Shown here: one piece after another, positions 6,043-9,509 of the stretch
How the letters are laid out: every line of letters begins with the position of its first letter
Numbering within the stretch: position 1 is the first letter of the stretch
Origin: Bacillota bacterium
GTDB lineage: Bacteria; Bacillota; Clostridia; Lachnospirales; Cellulosilyticaceae
Assembly (NCBI GenBank): GCA_023410675.1
Contig: JAEYPM010000033.1
Coordinates: 1-9,509, forward strand
Direction: 5' to 3'
Length of the DNA stretch: 9,509 nucleotides
The notes under the pieces: model-generated
What the model was told of the DNA's origin: nothing
The model's input: the letters and a program-made list of their open reading frames with translations, nothing else
Database searches by the model: none
Program-made: the position numbers and the translations under genes

Positions 6043-6603
6043 TCATTTTTCTTTATATTCATCTCTTAATATTGAGTAATATAATCGATCTACATATCGA
6101 TCATCCATGTAGAAGAAATCTCTTAGTGTTCCCTCATATACAAATCCACACTTTTCAATAACTTTTTTTGAAGGAATATTTATAGATTTATGACAAACTT
6201 GTACCTTGTGCAAATTTATTTTTTCAAAACCATATTCTATAATAGCTTTAGTAGCTTCAGTCGCGAGTCCTTTTTGTTGAAAACTACTCCCAATACAATA
6301 CTCAATTTCTCCAAAGTGATTTTTACTATCCACTAAAAAAAAAGCAATCTGCCCTATGCATTCATTTGTATCTCTAAATACAATAGCCCATCTATAATAA
6401 TCATCTTTTTCGTACCCCTGTATGTATTGATCAAGTAATCCTTTAACTTCTTGTTTTGTAGAATAAACTGGCTCTGAGTACATTGATTGAATAGCAGCGT
6501 CATTCACCCAGTATCTTAACATATTCTCATCATCTGTATACTCAAACCTTCTTAAAAGCAATCTTTGTGTTTTAATTGGCTGTGTTCCAATATGCGTTAA
6601 CAT
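6043..6603 (-). CDS. GNAT N-acetyltransferase, RimJ/RimL type
   Basis: The 186-residue protein matches the RimJ/RimL-like acetyltransferase fold from end to end. It has the N-terminal I-K-T-Q-R-L-L-L-R-R-F-E (10-21), the beta4 segment E-I-E-Y-C-I-G (99-105), the acetyl-CoA pyrophosphate loop Q-Q-K-G-L-A-T-E-A (109-117), then N-I-P-S-K-K-V-I-E-K-C-G-F-V-Y-E-G (142-158) and a final R-D-F-F-Y-M-D-D-R-Y-V-D. It should transfer an acetyl group from acetyl-CoA to an amine. Relatives act on ribosomal protein N-termini or on small molecules, and the substrate cannot be read from the sequence. AGAGGT 6 nt upstream supports the start. Copy B of the repeat follows its stop. Confidence 0.9.
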   Translation of the reverse strand: MLTHIGTQPIKTQRLLLRRFEYTDDENMLRYWVNDAAIQSMYSEPVYSTKQEVKGLLDQYIQGYEKDDYYRWAIVFRDTNECIGQIAFFLVDSKNHFGEIEYCIGSSFQQKGLATEATKAIIEYGFEKINLHKVQVCHKSINIPSKKVIEKCGFVYEGTLRDFFYMDDRYVDRLYYSILRDEYKEK

Positions 6604-6674
6604 ATTTTTACCTCTTTTCTTAAAAATGTTCTATAAACTATTTTTACCTTACACTATTAAATTTTTTAGAGACC

Positions 6675-6758
6675 TCATTTATACCCTTTAAGCTTATATT
6701 TTTCAATAGCTGTATAGTCATAAGGGAAACAATCAAACACCTCTGAATTTCTCATCAT
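6675..6758 (-). CDS. Possible 27-residue small protein
   Basis: MMRNSEVFDCFPYDYTAIEK continues for seven more residues to a TGA. A GGAGG lies 6 nt upstream of the first ATG, an excellent ribosome binding site that argues for translation. It is rich in aromatic and charged residues and has no membrane segment. It lies between the DUF3916-like gene (stop 6842) and the GNAT gene (start 6603), on the same strand. It may be a leader peptide, a genuine small protein or the surviving start of a deleted gene. The rest of this 238-bp gap is AT-rich and shows no cassette-type element. Confidence 0.35.
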   Translation of the reverse strand: MMRNSEVFDCFPYDYTAIEKYKLKGYK

Positions 6759-6841
6759 ACATAGCCTCCAATTCAAATATGCTTTTCACCTACTTTATCT
6801 GATAAACATATTTTAAGTCTATTAACAATGTTATTTTAACA

Positions 6842-7372
6842 TTACTGTAACTTCAACTCACCAACACACCAAATTTCTCTCTTGTGTTTAAAATCTTCAT
6901 CAATAATTATCTCTTCGTATCCTTGAACATTAATATCAGCTGCTATATTCCATTTACTTATGAATGTTTTTACACTTTCTTTTTTTAGTAAAATCCATTT
7001 TTGATACTCATCATTTCTATTAAAAAAGTCATTGTAGTATTTTTCATCATTAAAAATAACAATTTGAGAATCCCATAAATTATGTATATCTATTACTGCT
7101 ACAACTTTTGTATCTTCCATTTGCTGAGGTTTAATACTCATAAGATGTTTCGTTCTATTAATAATGGTATTTACACAACCAGTTTTTACATATGATGGTG
7201 ACTTAGGACTATTAAGAAGCAAGTTAGAACAAGGCATATGAAAATGCCAATAGGATGCGTCAAGCAAATTTGGAAATTCAGATGTATAATATACTAATCT
7301 ATCAATAAACCTATTATAATTACGCCGTGCACCTCTTATTTTTTTTCTATTGAAACTATTTCCATCACCCAT
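6842..7372 (-). CDS. DUF3916-like protein of unknown function
   Basis: The 176-residue soluble protein begins with a basic segment (N-R-K-K-I-R-G-A-R-R-N-Y-N-R). It then has Y-W-H-F-H-M-P, V-V-A-V-I-D-I-H-N-L-W-D-S-Q-I-V-I-F, F-F-N-R-N-D-E-Y-Q-K-W-I-L-L and a C-terminal E-I-I-I-D-E-D-F with E-I-W-C-V-G-E-L. These blocks match my recollection of the DUF3916 family, found mainly in Firmicutes with no known role. The length fits, so it appears complete. AGGAG 6-7 nt upstream supports the ATG. A candidate promoter lies about 55-80 nt upstream, between the gene and repeat copy C. Confidence 0.6.
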   Translation of the reverse strand: MGDGNSFNRKKIRGARRNYNRFIDRLVYYTSEFPNLLDASYWHFHMPCSNLLLNSPKSPSYVKTGCVNTIINRTKHLMSIKPQQMEDTKVVAVIDIHNLWDSQIVIFNDEKYYNDFFNRNDEYQKWILLKKESVKTFISKWNIAADINVQGYEEIIIDEDFKHKREIWCVGELKLQ

Positions 7373-7425
7373 TCCAGTTCTCCTAACTTTTTATCGAATT
7401 TTCCATACAGCCCTCCTTGTCTTAA

Positions 7426-7454
7426 TAGATACTATCTTTTTTTACTAATGACAA
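7426..7454 (-). promoter_or_regulatory. Candidate sigma-A-type promoter for the DUF3916-like gene
   Basis: On the minus strand TTGTCA (7449-7454) and TATCTA (7426-7431) are separated by exactly 17 bp, containing an A7 tract. The start codon follows about 54 nt later. The -35 box lies inside a 13-bp tandem repeat. The -10 match is only moderate. Confidence 0.3.
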
Positions 7455-7470
7455 GTGCTAATGACAAGTG
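7445..7470. repeat. 13-bp tandem direct repeat
   Basis: CTAATGACAAGTG occurs twice, head to tail and without mismatch (7445-7457 and 7458-7470), 12 bp from repeat copy C. It duplicates the putative -35 box of the DUF3916-like gene. Confidence 0.9.
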
Positions 7471-7481
7471 AAAATTTCATA

Positions 7482-7598
7482 TAACGTCCCCACATTGTGC
7501 GGGCAAGAAATGTGCTTTGCTTCTTCGAAGACATACTCCAAAGCAGTCAAAACGAACTTGAGTGCATTATTAGCCGATGCCAGACACTCCATGACTTA
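7482..7598 (-). repeat. Cassette-type structured intergenic element, copy C
   Basis: This lies between the FGE-like gene stop (7610) and the DUF3916-like gene. It starts TAACGTCCCCACATT (7482-7496), close to copy B (ACGCCCCTACATT) and copy D (TAACGTCCCC). Internal dyads are CACATT/AATGTG near the end and GCTTTG/CAAAGC (7514-7519/7539-7544). AGCCGATGC (7572-7580) may correspond to AGCCCTTGC of copies A and D. The block is clearly richer in G and C than the flanking genes. Confidence 0.6.
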
Positions 7599-7609
7599 GA
7601 AATATTTTA

Positions 7610-8437
7610 TTAAATTCTCAAAACTTTTCTTACAAAAACATCCCACTCAAAAAGTCCATCAATTCTTGTAGTTTCAATCATTTCTTCATCTCTGTAATAT
7701 GGAGAAATTGGTAAGATTCCTAAAATATAATATCCTCCATGAGATGCTCCTCCTCCATCTCCTCCTTTTACATAGCAAGGGGCATCAACAATTTCATACA
7801 TATAGGGATCATATGCAATATATAATCCAAACTGGTTTAACTTTTCAAAGTTATTATGGTAAAAGTACTTCTTATTATTACATATATCTTCTAATAGTTT
7901 CTCATCAATGTGAGTGCTAAAAATTCTTCTTGTTCCTCCCCCACACAAGTATTCCCATTCATCTTCTGTTAAAACAGAAAATCCTTGCTTACCCATATCC
8001 TCAATAACCTTATAGTAGTTAACTAATTCTCCATTCTCATTAACTACTTTTTGAACGTTTCTCTCAACTAGCATTGGTGCTATTTCACACTCTCTTAAAG
8101 GCGAGAAAACTTCTTTTAAATATTTAAATACCTCTATTTCTTTGGAATAACAAGCAATATCAAGCTCTTTCTTAATAGCGGCTATAATATACTTATCCTG
8201 CTCTTCTATTTCACTCCATCCTAACTTGACTTTACTGCCTGGTATAAATATATACTCATTACCTCGAAATTCAAATATGCCTGTTGTAAAGTTCATTTTA
8301 TTTGTTGAAAATGTTTCTATATTTTTCAACACAAAATTATGTCCTCTATAACCCTCAAATGATTTAAGTATTTCTTCTTTTCTATTATCACTAAGTAGTA
8401 TCCAGTTATTTAACTGCAAAAAATCCATACTTAACAT
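7610..8437 (-). CDS. FGE/SUMF1-like (sulfatase-modifying-factor fold) protein, divergent
   Basis: The 275-residue soluble protein has several landmarks of the formylglycine-generating-enzyme / SUMF1 fold: Y-I-F-I-P-G-S-K-V-K-L-G-W (62-74), G-F-S-V-L-T-E-D-E-W-E-Y-L-C-G-G-G-T-R (152-170, matching the L-P-T-E-A-E-W-E-Y-A-A-R-G-G signature), N-Q-F-G-L-Y (201-206), V-K-G-G-D-G-G-G (223-230) and a short strand at the end. The N-terminal region (1-55) is unlike the family. The expected C-terminal catalytic cysteines of true FGE are not evident, so it is more likely a ligand-binding or other non-oxidase member. GGGGG 6 nt upstream supports the start at 8437; Met4 is an alternative. No sulfatase or other modification target is nearby. 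Confidence 0.5.
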   Translation of the reverse strand: MLSMDFLQLNNWILLSDNRKEEILKSFEGYRGHNFVLKNIETFSTNKMNFTTGIFEFRGNEYIFIPGSKVKLGWSEIEEQDKYIIAAIKKELDIACYSKEIEVFKYLKEVFSPLRECEIAPMLVERNVQKVVNENGELVNYYKVIEDMGKQGFSVLTEDEWEYLCGGGTRRIFSTHIDEKLLEDICNNKKYFYHNNFEKLNQFGLYIAYDPYMYEIVDAPCYVKGGDGGGASHGGYYILGILPISPYYRDEEMIETTRIDGLFEWDVFVRKVLRI

Positions 8438-8516
8438 CTTTTCCCCCTAATAACTTTAATAAAGTAATATCCAATCGTTGCTTATATTCTGTGATAGTCT
8501 TATATCTGATTTTAGC

Positions 8517-8653
8517 TAACGTCCCCAACTCACGACGCCTGCGAGCAGTAGTTGCACTTGGACTCTGTGAACAGGTGTGGTACTGGCTTCCCGTTCTGCT
8601 TGTGCTCCATAGATATGAGTACTTCATTTTAAGCCAGTAGCCCTTGCGTGAGT
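8517..8653 (-). repeat. Cassette-type structured intergenic element, copy D (best preserved)
   Basis: The element runs from TAACGTCCCC (8517-8526), 80 nt before the FGE-like start, to AGCCCTTGC (8639-8647). Nested perfect inverted repeats are present: an outer ACTCACG/CGTGAGT (8528-8534/8647-8653) and an inner TACTGGCTT/AAGCCAGTA (8581-8589/8631-8639). One strand could therefore fold into a long imperfect hairpin, the shape expected of a structure-recognised recombination site. A 92-codon open frame across it (8406-8684) is a shadow. Confidence 0.65.
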
Positions 8654-8689
8654 ATTTTGTTCTACAATGCGGAAATATCCACATTCATC

Positions 8690-8839
8690 TTAAAAACAAT
8701 TTCTTACTTTATGTAGAGATAACTCAATTATTTGAAAGTATGCTGTTTTATTCATAATAAAACCACAAGAATTACATACTTCGTATAATTCTTCTGTCTT
8801 TTTCATTTTATCCCCACATTTTATACAAAAGAACCTGCC
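8690..8839 (-). pseudogene. Small zinc-ribbon protein, probably degraded at its start
   Basis: One minus-strand frame reads G-R-F-F-C-I-K-C-G-D-K-M-K-K-T-E-E-L-Y-E, then V-C-N-S-C-G-F-I-M-N-K and on to a TAA at 8690. The two C-x-x-C-G knuckles are 13 residues apart, a typical small zinc ribbon. No ATG, GTG or TTG is in frame between the first knuckle and the upstream TAA (8846-8848); the first Met (8806) comes after it and would lose half of the zinc site. An AGGCAGG lies upstream of the first knuckle. The original start therefore seems to be lost. A 38-residue product from 8806 is possible, with a GGGG 5-6 nt upstream. The role is unknown. Confidence 0.45.
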
Positions 8840-8934
8840 TAAATGTTAACATCACTTTTCAAAAATTCTATATTATTAACTTTATCACTTTCTGTAGCCT
8901 TTATAAAGTAACAAAATATTTCTATCTGCAAAAC

Positions 8935-8995
8935 CGAACGCTACAACGCCCTGCTATAACAACCCAGCGAGGTGCGTCAGCATACAGAGATCTGA
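8935..8995 (-). repeat. Truncated cassette-type element, copy E
   Basis: CGAACGCTACAACGCCCTGC (8935-8954) resembles the AACGCT...ACGCCCC arrangement of copy B, and the GC-rich block continues to about 8995. It lies upstream of the zinc-ribbon remnant, in the same relation as the other copies to their genes. The rest appears to be cut off by the IS3-type sequence beginning near 9012. Confidence 0.45.
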
Positions 8996-9011
8996 TGTTA
9001 GTATATAAGTA

Positions 9012-9148
9012 TGGATACGAAAAGTTGAACATTCTATACTATAACAAAGGAGTGTTCAATAATGACCAAAAAAAAAATCCTATGCCTCAGAATTCAAGCA
9101 ACAGATTCTAGAGCTACATAATTGTACTGGTCAACCTTTTTGGTAACA
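9012..9148 (+). mobile_element. Internally deleted IS3-family fragment
   Basis: TGGATACGAAAAGTTGAAC (9012-9030) and GGTCAACCTTTTTGGTAACA (9129-9148) form an imperfect inverted repeat on either side of the first codons of an IS3 orfA. If these are the true tips, the remnant is 137 bp, reduced from an element usually of about 1.2-1.5 kb. No matching 3-bp flanks are seen. The right boundary is uncertain because TCAACC can also be read as orfA coding sequence. Confidence 0.4.
9062..9135 (+). pseudogene. IS3-family OrfA N-terminus, frameshifted and truncated
   Basis: The ATG at 9062 has AAAGGAGT 8 nt upstream. After M-T-K-K-K the literal frame soon stops. The next frame gives K-S-Y-A-S-E-F-K-Q-Q-I-L-E-L-H-N, the usual N-terminus of the helix-turn-helix OrfA protein. 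The shift falls in a run of ten A residues (9068-9077); nine would keep the frame. Only about 24 codons remain before the sequence changes character. Confidence 0.7.
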
Positions 9149-9179
9149 CTTTGTTCGGAATTTATGCTTCATATCGAAC

Positions 9180-9509
9180 TTACATCGGTGTCCTATACTT
9201 ATTAACTGAGTGAGGTCTTACATAGTTATACCAATTAATATATTGCTTGGTCATTTCATCTAATTGCTCAATGCTTTCAAAGGCATATCTATAATAAAAA
9301 CAGTTTTTGAAAGTATTATAAAATCGTTCCATGGGTGCATTATCGTAAGGATACCCAGCTTTACTCATACTTTGAGTAATTTCGTTATCCCTACAGAAAA
9401 TTACAAACTCCCAAGAGGTATATTGCACACCTTGGTCTGAATGTAAAATCATTCCTTTTCCTGGCTTTTCTTTTTTTAGAGCCTCTGTAAGTGTATTTAT
9501 TGCAAGCTC
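9180..9509 (-). CDS. IS3-family transposase OrfB, C-terminal part (runs off right edge)
   Basis: The frame is open from the right edge (E-L-A-I-N-T-L-T-E-A-L) to a TAA at 9180, 109 residues. It covers the end of the IS3 integrase catalytic domain: H-S-D-Q-G-V-Q-Y-T-S with the second catalytic Asp, then S-M-S-K-A-G-Y-P-Y-D-N-A-P-M-E-R-F-Y-N-T-F-K with the catalytic Glu, spaced as in the D-35-E signature. It ends with I-N-W-Y-N-Y-V-R-P-H-S. Upstream parts lie outside the window, so the Met at 9452 is internal and not a start. The ending R-T-P-M-stop is close to the normal C-terminus. It points opposite to the orfA fragment at 9062, so the two come from different insertions or from an inversion. 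Confidence 0.9.
   Translation of the reverse strand, partial: ELAINTLTEALKKEKPGKGMILHSDQGVQYTSWEFVIFCRDNEITQSMSKAGYPYDNAPMERFYNTFKNCFYYRYAFESIEQLDEMTKQYINWYNYVRPHSVNKYRTPM

Noticed and set aside
7699..7920. 73-codon + strand open frame
   Set aside because: It is antisense to the FGE-like coding region, with a Leu/His-rich shadow composition.
8406..8684. 92-codon minus-strand open frame
   Set aside because: It runs through repeat copy D and into the start of the FGE-like gene in another frame, has odd composition (T-T-A-R-R-R-R) and no convincing ribosome binding site.
3873..8995. CRISPR array or simple dispersed repeat
   Set aside because: The copies are about 130-150 bp, diverged, and spaced by whole genes. 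There are no short identical repeats with uniform spacers.
3873..8995. Canonical integron attC sites
   Set aside because: Most copies lack paired RYYYAAC/GTTRRRY cores and no integrase is in the window, so only an integron-like analogy is claimed.
1..9509. tRNA, rRNA or riboswitch genes
   Set aside because: No cloverleaf-like segment with a CCA or T-loop motif, no rRNA sequence and no known riboswitch core was seen on either strand by eye.

Overview
The window is AT-rich, with strong AGGAGG-type ribosome binding sites. Its genes look like those of a low-GC Firmicute, most likely a member of the Clostridia: a YfbK-type VWA lipoprotein and IS66 and IS3 family insertion sequences. This placement is an inference; no rRNA or other taxonomic marker is present.

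Left end (1-1223): remains of two IS66-family elements lie back to back. One runs off the left edge and shows only its terminal end and the first 13 codons of tnpA on the minus strand. The other (166-1223) has both 15-bp terminal repeats but is dead. Its tnpA is frameshifted, tnpB is gone, and tnpC keeps only a middle piece and the C-terminal end. A strong hairpin terminator (1237-1282) separates this junk from the only clear housekeeping-like gene, a minus-strand VWA-domain lipoprotein (1294-2907) with a candidate palindromic operator upstream.

Centre and right (3176-9000): a one-directional run of small accessory genes, all on the minus strand. In transcription order, from right to left, they are: a degraded small zinc-ribbon protein; an FGE/SUMF1-like protein; a DUF3916-like protein; a 27-codon mini-ORF; a RimJ/RimL-type GNAT acetyltransferase; an Imm30-like immunity-type protein; an ASCH/PUA-like protein; a PhnB-type VOC protein; and a SAM methyltransferase broken by an 11-bp tandem duplication. 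They share no pathway. Most of the gaps between them hold diverged copies of a structured, relatively GC-rich intergenic element of about 130-150 bp. One end reads TAACG(T/C)CCC(C/T)ACATT on the + strand. It contains nested inverted repeats and always has the same orientation relative to the genes, lying after one stop codon and before the next start. The architecture (one promoter-poor gene plus one structured recombination-site-like repeat, all codirectional, with unrelated adaptive cargo) closely resembles an integron gene-cassette array, but the sites are not canonical attC and no integrase is visible. This is the most interesting feature of the window.

Right end (9012-9509): IS3-family remnants. 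There is a 137-bp internally deleted fragment with a frameshifted orfA start, and a second, oppositely oriented orfB entering from the right edge. They cut off the right end of the cassette-like array.
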